Source of the DNA: Mycobacterium sp. E787
GTDB lineage: Bacteria; Actinomycetota; Actinomycetes; Mycobacteriales; Mycobacteriaceae
Direction: 5' to 3'
Length of the DNA stretch: 64,000 nt
Assembly: GCF_001668725.1 (NCBI RefSeq)
Contig: NZ_LZKL01000033.1
Location: forward strand, 62,001-126,000
Positions within the stretch are counted from its first letter, which is position 1. Every line of letters starts with the position of its first letter. Below, piece after piece: positions 1 through 10,486 of the stretch. The translations under genes and the position numbers were made by a program. The notes beneath the pieces were generated by a model. It searched no databases and was not told the DNA's origin. It saw only the letters and a program-made list of their open reading frames with translations.

Positions 1-1408
1 ACCATTGCGGCGGGGTGCGGCGCCGCGAGACGGTCTTGATGTTCAGCAGTTGGCGGTAGTTGACGTTCTCCGTCGTGCTCGACCCGCCCCAGGTGCCGCA
101 ACCCAACGAGAACGTGGGTGTGAGGTTGTTGTAGACCCCGCCGAGGGCTCCGACGGCGGTGGGCGCGTTGACCAGGATGCGCCCGGTGCGAACCGCCAGA
201 CCGTATGCCTCGATGACGTCCTCGTCGCTGGCGTACACCGCCGAGGTGTGACCGAGCCCCCCATGCTCGGTGACCAGGACGGCCACGTCGATGGCGTGCT
301 GGACGCCTCTTGCGCGCACCACCCCGAGCACCGGCATCAGCTTCTCGGCCAACAGGGGGTGGGAGGCGAGTTCGTCCAGGTCGGCGGGAAGCTGTGCCAG
401 CAGCACTTTGACGGTCGGTGACACGCTGAAGTCGGCTCGGGCGGCCAGCTCCGAAGCCTTCTTCCCGACCGCCTCGAGCGAGATCTTATCGCCGCACCCG
501 AACGCGAACTCCGCCACCGCGTCGGCCTCGGCGGGCGTGAGCAGTTGGGCGCCCATCCGCTCGAACTCGGCCATCACCTCGTCGTATATCTCGTCGTCGA
601 TGATGCAGGTTTGCTCGGCCGGGCAAATAACGGACGAGTCAAAGGTTTTCGAGATCAGGATGTCAACGACCGCGCCCTTCAGGTCCGCGGTCTTGTGAAC
701 GTAGATCGGCGCGTTGCCCGGACCGACGGACAGACCCGGCTTTCCGGCCGAATTCGCCAGCGCCACGATCTTCGGTCCGCCCGTGACCCAGATGAAGTCG
801 ACCTCGGGATGCTTGAACAGGTAGTGCGTCACCTCGTGCGCGGCGTCCGGAATGACCTGCAGCGCTCCGGGCGGCATCCCGGCCGCTTCGGCCGCCGGGC
901 GGAGGACTTCCAGGCTGCGTTCGCAACAGCGCACCGCATACGGTGACGGCCGAAAAAGGATCGCGTTGCGCGTCTTGGCGGCCACGATCGCCTTGAACAG
1001 CACCGTCGAGGTCGGATTGGTCACGGGGGTGATGCCCAGCACGACCCCGATCGGCTCGGCCACATAGGCGATGTTGTGTTCGACGTCCTCGTCGATGACA
1101 CCAACGGATTTCTTGCCACGCAGGTAGTCGTGCAGGAACTCGGTGGCGACATAGTTCTTGACGACCTTGTCCTCGAAGACACCGAAGCCCGTCTCCTCGA
1201 TCGCCACGCTGGCCAATTCGCCCGCCGCGCGGACCCCGGCGCGCACCATCGCCTCGACGATCGCGTCGACCTGCTCCTGGTCGAGCCTGCGGAATGCCCG
1301 GGCCGCCTCGGCCGCCACGTCGACGATCGCGTCGACCTCGCGTCTGCGCTCTTCGGCAAGCGCGGGTGCTTCGAGACCGGAGGCGGGCTGGCTTTGCGTA
1401 GTGGTCAT
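1..1408 (-). CDS. Acylating acetaldehyde dehydrogenase, AdhE-type (3' end outside window)
   Basis: The protein reads open from an ATG at 1408 down to base 1, about 469 codons, so its C-terminus is missing. It would reduce acetyl-CoA to acetaldehyde with NADH. Visible signatures are the GPGN stretch near residue 230, the catalytic Cys at about residue 262 in VICPAEQ, and the LGCGTWGG motif typical of AdhE N-terminal domains. The last visible residues (NIKTVSRR) resemble the linker that joins this domain to an iron-dependent alcohol dehydrogenase in bifunctional AdhE, so the full gene may be bifunctional; that half cannot be seen. The SDR gene lies upstream on the same strand, and a DosR-box-like sequence sits about 80 bases before the start. 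Confidence 0.85.
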   Translation of the reverse strand, partial: MTTTQSQPASGLEAPALAEERRREVDAIVDVAAEAARAFRRLDQEQVDAIVEAMVRAGVRAAGELASVAIEETGFGVFEDKVVKNYVATEFLHDYLRGKKSVGVIDEDVEHNIAYVAEPIGVVLGITPVTNPTSTVLFKAIVAAKTRNAILFRPSPYAVRCCERSLEVLRPAAEAAGMPPGALQVIPDAAHEVTHYLFKHPEVDFIWVTGGPKIVALANSAGKPGLSVGPGNAPIYVHKTADLKGAVVDILISKTFDSSVICPAEQTCIIDDEIYDEVMAEFERMGAQLLTPAEADAVAEFAFGCGDKISLEAVGKKASELAARADFSVSPTVKVLLAQLPADLDELASHPLLAEKLMPVLGVVRARGVQHAIDVAVLVTEHGGLGHTSAVYASDEDVIEAYGLAVRTGRILVNAPTAVGALGGVYNNLTPTFSLGCGTWGGSSTTENVNYRQLLNIKTVSRRRTPPQW

Positions 1409-1485
1409 GGTCGCGTTTCGGCTCGGGAAGGGACGCCGAGCGTCCCCGGAATGAGCAGATGCTACGTCGGCCGCCTTGATCGAAA

Positions 1486-1504
1486 GTAGGGCTGAAAGGC
1501 CCTC
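1486..1504 (-). promoter_or_regulatory. DosR-box-like inverted repeat
   Basis: On the minus strand this reads GAGGGCCTTTCAGCCCTAC, close to the mycobacterial dormancy-regulator pattern GGGACTTTNGNCCCT. It lies 78-96 bases upstream of the aldehyde dehydrogenase start, a usual distance for DosR sites. The match is by eye against a remembered consensus. Confidence 0.4.
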
Positions 1505-1511
1505 GGCCCGG

Positions 1512-2342
1512 TTACGGCCCGAAGTTGGTGCCGCAGGTGAGCTCTTGCCACTTCGCGATCTCGGCCGCGCGCGCGTCCGCGACGTGGCGATAGAGACCCA
1601 GCGCGTCGGGGCCGAGCAGCAGGAACCCCGGGGGCTCGGTTGATTCCACGGCCCTGATGATCGCGGTGGCCGCCTTGGCGGGGTCGCCGGCCTGGGTGCC
1701 GTGCGTGGTGTCGTTCTCCTTGCGCCGCTGCCCCGCGGTGGCCGCGTAGTCGTCGATGACCGCGGCCGACTGTACGAGCGAGCGACCGGCGAAGTCCGTG
1801 CGGAACGCGCCGGGCTCCACGACCGTCACCGAAATGCCCAGCGGCGCAAGCTCACCGCGCAGGGCCCCGCTCATCCCCTCGATCGCGGCCTTCGCCGCCG
1901 CGTAGTACCCGGATCCCACCGGAGTGACCGTCGCGCCGATCGAGGAGATGTTGACGATCGCGCCGCTGCGGCGCGATCGCATGCCGGGCAGCACGGCCTT
2001 GATCGTCGCGACGGTGCCGAAGAAGTGCGTCTCGAACAACTCGCGTACCTCGGCGTCGTCGCCCTCCTCGACGGCGGCGCGGTAGCCATAGCCGGCGTTG
2101 TTGACCAGGACGTCAACGCCGCCGAACCGCTCGTGCGCGTCCCGCACGGCGGCGGTGACCTGCGCGGGCTCGGTGACGTCGAGCGCCACCGCGAGCACCC
2201 GCTCCGGTGCGGCCTGCGCCAGGTCGGCGACCTTGGTGACGTCGCGCGCGGTGACGACGGCGTGGTGGCCGGCCGCGATGACGGCCTCGGCGAGCGCGCG
2301 GCCGAGCCCGGTCGAGCAGCCGGTGATGAGCCAGGTGGACAT
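1512..2342 (-). CDS. Short-chain dehydrogenase/reductase
   Basis: A 276-residue classical SDR. It has the cofactor motif TGCSTGLG at residues 8-15, NNAG at 81-84, a catalytic Ser near 133 and the YxxxK pair Y147/K151. The Rossmann Gly pattern with an early Arg-Asp fits NAD(P)H use, but the substrate cannot be told. It precedes the aldehyde dehydrogenase gene on the same strand with a 103-base gap, enough for a separate promoter. The ATG start gives the normal SDR N-terminus directly before the first beta strand. Confidence 0.85.
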   Translation of the reverse strand: MSTWLITGCSTGLGRALAEAVIAAGHHAVVTARDVTKVADLAQAAPERVLAVALDVTEPAQVTAAVRDAHERFGGVDVLVNNAGYGYRAAVEEGDDAEVRELFETHFFGTVATIKAVLPGMRSRRSGAIVNISSIGATVTPVGSGYYAAAKAAIEGMSGALRGELAPLGISVTVVEPGAFRTDFAGRSLVQSAAVIDDYAATAGQRRKENDTTHGTQAGDPAKAATAIIRAVESTEPPGFLLLGPDALGLYRHVADARAAEIAKWQELTCGTNFGP

Positions 2343-2369
2343 GCGGTGTCTCCTTCGGTCGGGCGGAAC

Positions 2370-2468
2370 TCAGTCGGTCAGCGCGCGGCCCACGATCCGC
2401 GGGTCCGGCTCGCCCACGACCTCGTCGTCCTTGTCGTCGTAGTCGGATTTGGCGAGCACGTGACGCAT
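2370..2468 (-). CDS. Possible 32-residue acidic small protein
   Basis: A short reading frame with ATG at 2468 runs to TGA at 2370-2372 and ends 27 bases before the SDR start on the same strand. The product begins MRHVLAKSD and is rich in Asp and Glu in its first half (DYDDKDDEVVGEPD). A GGAAA ribosome-binding-like sequence lies 4-8 bases before the ATG. No family is recognised. An overlapping alternative frame starting about 20 bases upstream gives a low-complexity Arg/Thr product and is less likely. Support is coding composition plus spacing only. Confidence 0.35.
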   Translation of the reverse strand: MRHVLAKSDYDDKDDEVVGEPDPRIVGRALTD

Positions 2469-2613
2469 GGCGTTTCCAAATCGATCTGTGCCATAGTCCG
2501 ACGCTAGCCCCGTCGGCGCCGGCGATCGGGACGGCGGGCGCATCGTGCTGGTCGCCCCGCCGGCCGCGTTCTACGCTTCAGGAAAGCGTTGACGAGAGCG
2601 AAGGAAGCACACA

Positions 2614-3078
2614 GTGAGGACGCTCGAAGGCCTGCTGGCCGGGCACCCTTTCTTCCGCGGCATCGACCCGCGTTACCTGCAGTTGGCCGTCGGGTGCGCG
2701 GCCAACGTGCGCTTCGGCGCGGGTGAGTTGATCTTCCGCGAGGGCCGCCCGGCCGATCACTTCTATCTCATCCGCGTCGGCAGGATCGCGCTCGAGACTC
2801 GCGCGCCGGGCCATGGCAGCCTGACCGTGCAGACGCTCGGCGACGGCGAGATCCTCGGCTGGTCGTGGCTGGTGCCGCCCTACAACTCGCGGTTCGACGC
2901 ACGCGCGGTGGAGACGACGCGGGCCATCGTCTTCGACGGCAAGTGCCTGCGCGAGAAGTGCGAAGAGGATCACGAACTCGGCTACGAGTTGCAGAAGCGC
3001 GTGATCGCGGTGCTCGGCGAATATCTCGATGCGACGAGGTTCCGGCTCTTGGACATCTACGCCGACGCCATCGAATGA
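2614..3078 (+). CDS. Stand-alone cyclic-nucleotide-binding domain protein
   Basis: A 154-residue protein consisting almost entirely of a Crp-type cyclic-nucleotide-binding beta barrel (about residues 10-125) with a short helical tail. GEGRPADHFYLI-type spacing and GEILGWSWL mark the barrel and phosphate-binding cassette; ARAVE follows where the conserved Arg-Ala is expected. There is no C-terminal helix-turn-helix, so it is not a Crp-like DNA-binding regulator by itself and may be a sensor or a regulatory partner. The GTG start is preceded by AAGGAAG. It is divergent from the SDR side and convergent with the Hsp70-like gene. Confidence 0.75.
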   Translation: MRTLEGLLAGHPFFRGIDPRYLQLAVGCAANVRFGAGELIFREGRPADHFYLIRVGRIALETRAPGHGSLTVQTLGDGEILGWSWLVPPYNSRFDARAVETTRAIVFDGKCLREKCEEDHELGYELQKRVIAVLGEYLDATRFRLLDIYADAIE

Positions 3079-3100
3079 GGCCGGCCCGGGGAGCGTCTCG

Positions 3101-4624
3101 CTAACTCGCCGCCGCGCACCGCTCCAGCCGGAAGGTGCGCTCGAAGCCGGTCGGGCGCGTCGTCAGCGTCACCTCCACCGCGCCGCTGGGGGCCACCACG
3201 TAGCGCTCCTCGACGTCGGGGCCGTCACTCCAGCGGCCGACCGGTTGCCGCCCGAGGTCATCCCGGTCGTAGAGCGCCGGGTCGAACGGGAAGAGGACCG
3301 GGTCGTAGGGCGTCACGTCGCCGTCGGGACGGCCGTCGACGAGGCGGCTGCACTCGACGAATCGGAAGTGCCCGATGTTGTGCGCGGCCCGGTAGGTCCG
3401 CCGCACCACCAGCGGGGTATGCCCGTCGGCCGGAAGCGAGGCATCCTTGGGGACGATCGGGTCGAAGACCACGTCGGTGCCGGCGTGCGCCTCGCGGAAG
3501 ACCCCGAAGTGCCGCGAAAAGCGTTCGGACAGGGCGAAACCCGCCTCCTGGTCGAGGAAGACCGCCAGCCCGATCGCCGTCGCGGCGAACGGGTGCGGGG
3601 AGCGCTTCACCCGCTTCTCGCCGAAGGCCGTACGCAGCATCCGGGAGACCAGCGGGAAGCCCCCGGCCCCGCCCACGACGTAGATGCCCGCCACCTCCGA
3701 CCAGGTCACGTCCGGGCCGCCCGCCGGATCGTGCAGGACGCGGTGCAGCAGTTCGGTCGTCTGGTCGACCATGGGCGCGCACACGGCGTAGACGTCGTCG
3801 ATCCGGCAGGAGAACGGGGGCCGGTCCACCTCGTCGATCCCGGTCAGGTCGACCAGGAAACGGCGCGTCTGCGGCCCGACGGCCTCCTTGCGGGCGGCGC
3901 ACTCCTCCCTGAGCAGGTCGCGGGCGGCCGGGGTCACCTCGGGAAGGTTCAGGCGGCCCAGGACGAGGTCGACGATCGCCTCGTCGAAGTCGTCACCGCC
4001 GAGGCGCTGAATGCCTTCGCTGACGACCACCTCGTTCTCGTGCCCGGTCATCCTCAGCAGCGACGCGTCGAAGGTGCCGCCACCGAGGTCGTAAACGAGG
4101 ACGTACTCGCGCCTGGCGGTGATGGTGGAGCGGTATCGATGCGCGTACTCCAGGCTGGCGGCCGACGGCTCGTTCAGCAGCGCGACGACGTGAAAACCCG
4201 CCGCGACGAACGCGTCCAGCGTCAGCAGGCGCTGGGCGCTGGAGGCGTTGGCGGGCACGCTGATCGCGGCCTCGATGGTCTCGCCCGGCGCCAGGCTGGC
4301 ATTCGAGCGGCGCTGCAGGTCGCTCTTCAGCTGGGCCAGAAAGCCGGTGAGGAGGTCGGCGAGACGATGGCTGCGGCCGGCCAGGGTCACCTCAGTCTGC
4401 GGTCCGGCCTCGTTGAGGAGGCGTTTGAAGGATCGCAGCACCGACCAGCCCGGCTCGTGGCGGACGGCTGCCGCGGCCACCCCGAATCTCAGGTCCCCGT
4501 CGGCATTGGCGGCGATGACCGACGGCCAGGCGTCCAGTCCGTCGAATGAGATGACCGGATAGTTACCGCGGTCGACGGCCGCAACGACGGTGTGGGTGGT
4601 GCCAAAGTCGATGCCGACCCTCAT
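3101..4624 (-). CDS. Hsp70/DnaK-family ATPase, short form
   Basis: A 507-residue member of the Hsp70/actin ATPase fold. It has the N-terminal phosphate motif GIDFGTTHT at 4-12, a second phosphate motif DLGGGTFD in the middle, and the adenosine motif GGAGGFPLVSR. The C-terminal part is shorter than the 600-plus residues of DnaK and lacks an obvious lid, so it resembles HscC/YegD-like specialised Hsp70s. It probably acts on particular clients or stress complexes in the cytosol. Two small genes precede it on the same strand and may be co-transcribed (60-base gap). Confidence 0.85.
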   Translation of the reverse strand: MRVGIDFGTTHTVVAAVDRGNYPVISFDGLDAWPSVIAANADGDLRFGVAAAAVRHEPGWSVLRSFKRLLNEAGPQTEVTLAGRSHRLADLLTGFLAQLKSDLQRRSNASLAPGETIEAAISVPANASSAQRLLTLDAFVAAGFHVVALLNEPSAASLEYAHRYRSTITARREYVLVYDLGGGTFDASLLRMTGHENEVVVSEGIQRLGGDDFDEAIVDLVLGRLNLPEVTPAARDLLREECAARKEAVGPQTRRFLVDLTGIDEVDRPPFSCRIDDVYAVCAPMVDQTTELLHRVLHDPAGGPDVTWSEVAGIYVVGGAGGFPLVSRMLRTAFGEKRVKRSPHPFAATAIGLAVFLDQEAGFALSERFSRHFGVFREAHAGTDVVFDPIVPKDASLPADGHTPLVVRRTYRAAHNIGHFRFVECSRLVDGRPDGDVTPYDPVLFPFDPALYDRDDLGRQPVGRWSDGPDVEERYVVAPSGAVEVTLTTRPTGFERTFRLERCAAAS

Positions 4625-4684
4625 TCCGCAGAATTCTAGGACCGTGTCACCGTCTTGGGCACCACCTTTGACCGCGCGTGCCGG

Positions 4685-4801
4685 TCAATCCTCGAAGTGA
4701 CGGTTGTAGTCGGTACGCTCGAGCCACCATTGCAGGCTGTACAGCCCCTTCGCGATCATCACCATCAGCATCGCGGACGCGAGTGCCAGGACGACGTTCA
4801 T
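4685..4801 (-). CDS. 38-residue single-pass membrane small protein
   Basis: ATG at 4801 to TGA at 4685-4687. Residues about 2-20 (MNVVLALASAMLMVMIAKGL) form one hydrophobic segment, followed by a Trp-Trp pair and a charged tail ending in RHFED. The start overlaps the stop of the upstream 101-residue gene in an ATGA arrangement, indicating translational coupling. The size is below common gene-calling limits. Function is unknown; the position ahead of an Hsp70-like gene suggests a stress-response operon. Confidence 0.6.
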   Translation of the reverse strand: MNVVLALASAMLMVMIAKGLYSLQWWLERTDYNRHFED

Positions 4802-5103
4802 AGCCTGTGCATCTCCCGCGCCATGAGGGCGTTCTCGAGAAATTCGTACCGCTTCGGGCAATGCCTTTGCTGCGGGGCTGATTCACCGAATGTGGTCGTG
4901 AGCATTCGCCGTGCGACGGCGACCAGCCGGACGCCGATGCTCCTGCGGCGCACCACCCCCAAGGCGGCCGCGCTGCCGAAAACCACCTGCTGGGTGCTGA
5001 TCACAACCTCGGTGGATGACACCTGAACCGGGGGAGGCGGTTGATGGGTGGGCTTGTCGACGGGATCGGTCGTGCTCGCGACTCCCGGTGGGGATACCAA
5101 CAT
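4798..5103 (-). CDS. Uncharacterised 101-residue protein
   Basis: The ATG at 5103 is preceded by a strong GGAGAAGAGG ribosome-binding site about 6 bases away, which supports this start. The N-terminal 30 residues are rich in Pro and Thr (KPTHQPPPP), the middle has a short apolar stretch (VVFGSAAALGVV) and the C-terminal part is basic. No domain is recognised. It is translationally coupled (ATGA) to the 38-residue membrane protein and heads a possible operon with the Hsp70-like gene. The divergent SpoIIAA-like gene begins 158 bases away. Confidence 0.55.
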   Translation of the reverse strand: MLVSPPGVASTTDPVDKPTHQPPPPVQVSSTEVVISTQQVVFGSAAALGVVRRRSIGVRLVAVARRMLTTTFGESAPQQRHCPKRYEFLENALMAREMHRL

Positions 5104-5171
5104 CGTCTACCTCTTCTCCGATGTGGCGCTTGGTGGACTCACCGTACGGTCGGCGACCGCCCAGGGCATGC

Positions 5172-5183
5172 GTAGTCGACTAC
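5172..5183. promoter_or_regulatory. 12-base perfect palindrome in a divergent promoter region
   Basis: GTAGTCGACTAC is self-complementary and lies in the 158-base gap between the two divergent genes at 5103 and 5262. It could be an operator, but no regulator can be assigned. Confidence 0.25.
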
Positions 5184-5210
5184 CTCAACCGTTGCGGGCG
5201 CTGGTTGCAT

Positions 5211-5230
5211 CGATGACTTTCGCCCCTAGG
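5211..5230 (+). promoter_or_regulatory. DosR-box-like sequence
   Basis: The sequence CGATGACTTTCGCCCCTAGG resembles the mycobacterial DosR motif (GGGACTTTCGGCCCTA). It lies 32-51 bases before the SpoIIAA-like gene and about 110 bases before the divergent small operon, so it could serve either. The match is by eye. Confidence 0.35.
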
Positions 5231-5261
5231 CCCGCACGCTCGGTGCGCCGACGATGACTTC

Positions 5262-5657
5262 GTGATCGAGATGCTCAAGGGTTTCCCCGACGACGTCGCC
5301 GCGTTCGCTTTGCATGGGCACGTGACCAAGAGCGATTACGACACGGTGCTCATACCGGGCTTCGAGGACAAACTGAGCCGGCACGAACGGGTGGGCATCT
5401 ATCTCGAGATCGCGCCCGACTTCACGAGTTTCGGACCCGGCGCGGTGTGGGCGGATTCCAGGTTCGGCATCGGCCACTACTTCGACTGGGATCGCTGCGC
5501 GATCGTCAGCGACGTGGAATGGGTGAAGCACATGGCCAGGTTCAGTGAGCTCTTCGGGTTCCTCTGGCCCGGCAGGTACCGCACGTTCGCCGAGGCGAAG
5601 GCCGACGAAGCGCGCGAATGGATCGTGGCGCCGCACGGCAAGCGCGATGCCGGATGA
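5262..5657 (+). CDS. SpoIIAA-like (STAS/SEC14-type) protein
   Basis: A 131-residue protein starting at GTG 5262 (an in-frame ATG lies three codons on). The start MIEMLKGFPDDVAAFALHGH, the central HERVGIYLEI strand and the WVKHMA / LFGFLWPG regions fit the SpoIIAA-like family (PF11964), a small alpha/beta fold related to STAS and SEC14 domains. Such proteins are thought to bind lipids or partner proteins; no enzymatic residues are evident. The neighbouring stress genes and the DosR-like box suggest hypoxia or stress expression. Confidence 0.7.
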   Translation: MIEMLKGFPDDVAAFALHGHVTKSDYDTVLIPGFEDKLSRHERVGIYLEIAPDFTSFGPGAVWADSRFGIGHYFDWDRCAIVSDVEWVKHMARFSELFGFLWPGRYRTFAEAKADEAREWIVAPHGKRDAG

Positions 5658-5672
5658 GATCGGGTTAGCCGA

Positions 5673-7910
<2,238 letters not shown>

Positions 7911-7961
7911 GGCGGAAACCCTACGCGCGCAAGGCTGACAATGGGTGTTTGCGAAGGCGAT

Positions 7962-9533
7962 TCAGTACAGGGCGCGCACCGCGTCGATGGTGTCGGCCTC
8001 CGCCGGGCCCTTGTCGTCGCGGTAGCGCACCACCCGGGCGAACCGCAGCGCGAGCCCGCCGGGGTAGCGCGACGACTTCTGCACGCCGTCCAGGGCGATC
8101 TCGACCACCTGCTCGGGCCGCAGCCGGACCACGTAACCGTCCGTGCCGCCGACGGCCAGCTCGCTGAACCGGGCGGTCTGCCAGTCCAGCATGGCGTCGG
8201 TCATGCCCTTGAACGTCTTTCCCACCATCACGAATTCGCCGCTCGCAGGGTCGCGCGCGCCCAGGTGGATGTTGGACAGCTTGCCGCGCCGGCGCCCCGA
8301 CCCCCATTCCACGGCGAGCACCACCAGGTCCAGCGTGTGCACCGGCTTGACCTTGAGCCAGCCCGCCCCGCGCCGGCCCGCGAGGTACGGCGCGCGCGGC
8401 GCCTTGGCCATCACGCCCTCGTGGCCGGCGGCCAGCGTGGCGTCCAGGAAGCGCGCGGCCTCCGACGGGTCCGACGTCGTCAGCCGGTCGACCCGCTGGT
8501 CGGGCGGCACCAGCGCATCCAGGGCGGCGAGCCGGTCGGTGGTGGGCGCGTCCAGCAGGTCGGTGCCGTCGCGGTGCAGGATATCGAAGAAGAACACCGA
8601 AAGCCGTTGCGCCGCAACAGCGGCCGCCACGTCGACGGACCGGCCGAACCGCGAGGCGGTGACCTGGAAGCGGTGCGGGCGGTTGTCGGGCCGCAGCGCG
8701 ATCGCCTCGGCGTCGGCGATGAGGTCGGTGGCAGGCAGTGCCAGCGTCGCCTCGACGACCTCCGGGAGCCGGGCCGTGACGTCGTCGAGGCTGCGGGTGT
8801 ACACCGTGACCCGATCGCCCGCCCGGTGGATCTGCACGCGCGCGCCATCCAGCTTCGCCTCGAAAATCGTTGTGCCGTTGTGCCGTTCGATGGCGTCGGC
8901 CACGCCGGTCGCGGTCTGGGCCAGCATCGGGCTGACCGGGCGGCCGACCCGCAGGGTGAAGGCGCCCAGGGCCGCGGGTTCGCCGGACAGGGCTGCCACA
9001 GCGACGGCCGGCAGATCCCCGCCCAGCATCGCGGCGCGCTGCACCGACGCGACGGGGATTCCGGCGGCCTTGGCGACGGCGTCGGCCATGATCCCGGCCA
9101 GCGCCCCCTGGCGCAGCTCGCCGCCGAGCAGCCGCACCAGGAAGGCCTGCTCGGTTTCGGTCGCCGCGGCGAACAACGCGTGCAGCATTTCGGCCCGCCG
9201 CGCCTGTGACCCCTTGCCCGCGACCGCCCCGATCTGACAGAACGTGGCGTCGACTGCCGTGACGGTCAGCGTCGGGTCGGCCGCCGGCCGCGGCCGCTCG
9301 CGCAACGACGCCCAGCCGACTCCGATCTGGCGTTGGCGCAGCTCACCGGAGAGCCACGACACGACGACCGCCACCGCCTGCGGGTCGGCGGGCAACTCTT
9401 CGGCGGTGCGGCGCAGCAGGTCGGCGATGTGGGCGACCTTGGTCAGCCGCGACGACGTGCCGCCGACGGTAAGCGACGTGCTTGCCACGTCGAGGAGGAG
9501 CACGTCGCTCAGCTTGGCATGGCTCGCCGACAA
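7962..9533 (-). CDS. ligB: ATP-dependent DNA ligase LigB
   Basis: A 523-residue ligase. Residues 1-200 form the DNA-binding domain; the adenylation motif I is EAKLDGAR with nucleophile Lys227; the OB-fold domain follows with [21 protein letters not shown] near the C-terminus. It seals nicks using ATP and is one of the accessory mycobacterial ligases, dispensable beside NAD-dependent LigA in known species. The start lies 10 bases from a perfect 22-base palindrome in the gap shared with the divergent SDR gene. The length is close to that of the tuberculosis protein (about 507). Confidence 0.95.
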   Translation of the reverse strand: MSASHAKLSDVLLLDVASTSLTVGGTSSRLTKVAHIADLLRRTAEELPADPQAVAVVVSWLSGELRQRQIGVGWASLRERPRPAADPTLTVTAVDATFCQIGAVAGKGSQARRAEMLHALFAAATETEQAFLVRLLGGELRQGALAGIMADAVAKAAGIPVASVQRAAMLGGDLPAVAVAALSGEPAALGAFTLRVGRPVSPMLAQTATGVADAIERHNGTTIFEAKLDGARVQIHRAGDRVTVYTRSLDDVTARLPEVVEATLALPATDLIADAEAIALRPDNRPHRFQVTASRFGRSVDVAAAVAAQRLSVFFFDILHRDGTDLLDAPTTDRLAALDALVPPDQRVDRLTTSDPSEAARFLDATLAAGHEGVMAKAPRAPYLAGRRGAGWLKVKPVHTLDLVVLAVEWGSGRRRGKLSNIHLGARDPASGEFVMVGKTFKGMTDAMLDWQTARFSELAVGGTDGYVVRLRPEQVVEIALDGVQKSSRYPGGLALRFARVVRYRDDKGPAEADTIDAVRALY

Positions 9534-9542
9534 CCCGGCCGG

Positions 9543-9564
9543 GCGGACACGCTAGCGTGTCCGC
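9543..9564. promoter_or_regulatory. Perfect 22-base palindrome, probable operator
   Basis: Arms GCGGACACGCT and AGCGTGTCCGC are exact inverted copies with no spacer. It lies in the 82-base divergent gap, 10 bases before ligB and 51 bases before the HSD10-like SDR. The form is typical for TetR-family or other dimeric repressor sites. No adjacent regulator gene identifies the binder. It is not the mycobacterial LexA box. Confidence 0.5.
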
Positions 9565-9615
9565 TTAACGTTACAAATTTCGAGAATTCTGACAACCCTG
9601 GAGAAGGAGGCCCGG

Positions 9616-10374
9616 ATGGAGATCAACGGGAAGAAGGTCGTCGTCGTCGGCGGCGCGTCGGGGATGGGTCGCGCCAGCGCCGAATTGCTGCACGAACGCG
9701 GCGCGGACGTCGCGATCCTGGACCGCGAGGGCTCCGACGGCAAGACCGTCGCCGAGGCCGTCGGCGGTTCATTCTACCCGGTCGACGTCACCGACTTCAC
9801 CGGCACCGAGGAGGCGCTGCAGGCCGCGGTCGACAAGCTCGGCGGCCTGCACGTCGTGATCACCACCGCCGGCGGCGGCATCGCCAAGCGGACGATGACC
9901 AAGTCCGGTCCGCACGACCTGGAGTCCTTCCAGTCGGTCATCGATCTCAACCTCATCGCCACCTTCAACATCAGCCGGCTGGCGGCCGCCCATATGGCCA
10001 AGAACGAGCCGGAGGACGAAGAGCGCGGCGTCATCATCAACACGGCGTCGATCGCGGCCTTCGAGGGTCAGATCGGCCAGGTCGCCTACACCGCCGCCAA
10101 GGCCGGCATCGCGGGCATGTGCCTGACGATGGCGCGCGACCTCGGTTCGCTGGGCATCCGCGTGCTGGCGATCGCGCCCAGCCTGTTCGCCACCGGGCTG
10201 ACCCAGGGCATCCCGGACGAATTCGCCGCGGCGCTCACCAAGGACGCCGCCTTCCCGAAACGCCTGGGCCGGCCCGAGGAGTACGCCAAGCTGGTGGCGG
10301 CCATCGTGGACAACCCGATGCTCAACGGTCAGTGCCTGCGGCTGGACGCCGGGCAGCGGTTCGCGCCGAAGTAG
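9616..10374 (+). CDS. HSD10-like 3-hydroxyacyl-CoA dehydrogenase (SDR)
   Basis: A 252-residue SDR with the NAD motif VVGGASGMG at 11-19 and catalytic YTAAK in QVAYTAAKAGI. The run EDEERGVIINTASIAAFEG followed by GIRVLAIAPSLFATG closely matches human HSD17B10 and bacterial 3-hydroxy-2-methylbutyryl/3-hydroxyacyl-CoA dehydrogenases, so oxidation of a 3-hydroxyacyl-CoA with NAD is the likely reaction. A strong GGAGAAGGAGG ribosome-binding site precedes the ATG. It stands before the double acyl-CoA dehydrogenase, consistent with one beta-oxidation-like module. Confidence 0.85.
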   Translation: MEINGKKVVVVGGASGMGRASAELLHERGADVAILDREGSDGKTVAEAVGGSFYPVDVTDFTGTEEALQAAVDKLGGLHVVITTAGGGIAKRTMTKSGPHDLESFQSVIDLNLIATFNISRLAAAHMAKNEPEDEERGVIINTASIAAFEGQIGQVAYTAAKAGIAGMCLTMARDLGSLGIRVLAIAPSLFATGLTQGIPDEFAAALTKDAAFPKRLGRPEEYAKLVAAIVDNPMLNGQCLRLDAGQRFAPK

Positions 10375-10404
10375 GCACCCCCACCCGGGCCGCCGCGGGG
10401 ATTA

Positions 10405-10414
10405 AGTACACTCT
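10405..10414 (+). promoter_or_regulatory. Probable -10 region of fadE22 (AGTACACTCT)
   Basis: TACACT fits the mycobacterial TANNNT -10 hexamer. The identical ten bases recur at 13084-13093 before the thiolase-like gene. The predicted 5' leader of about 67 bases contains a GC-rich hairpin (CCCCGCT at 10426-10432 with AGCGGGG at 10442-10448). Confidence 0.35.
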
Positions 10415-10486
10415 TTACCCAGCCGCCCCGCTTCCCCTCGGAGCGGGGCAGGCCACCATCCCGGCAGCGGCGCGAGGAGGCCCCTC

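Noticed and set aside
3029..4549. Long plus-strand frame opposite the Hsp70-like gene
   Set aside because: It is the shadow of the minus-strand gene and has a biased, motif-free composition.
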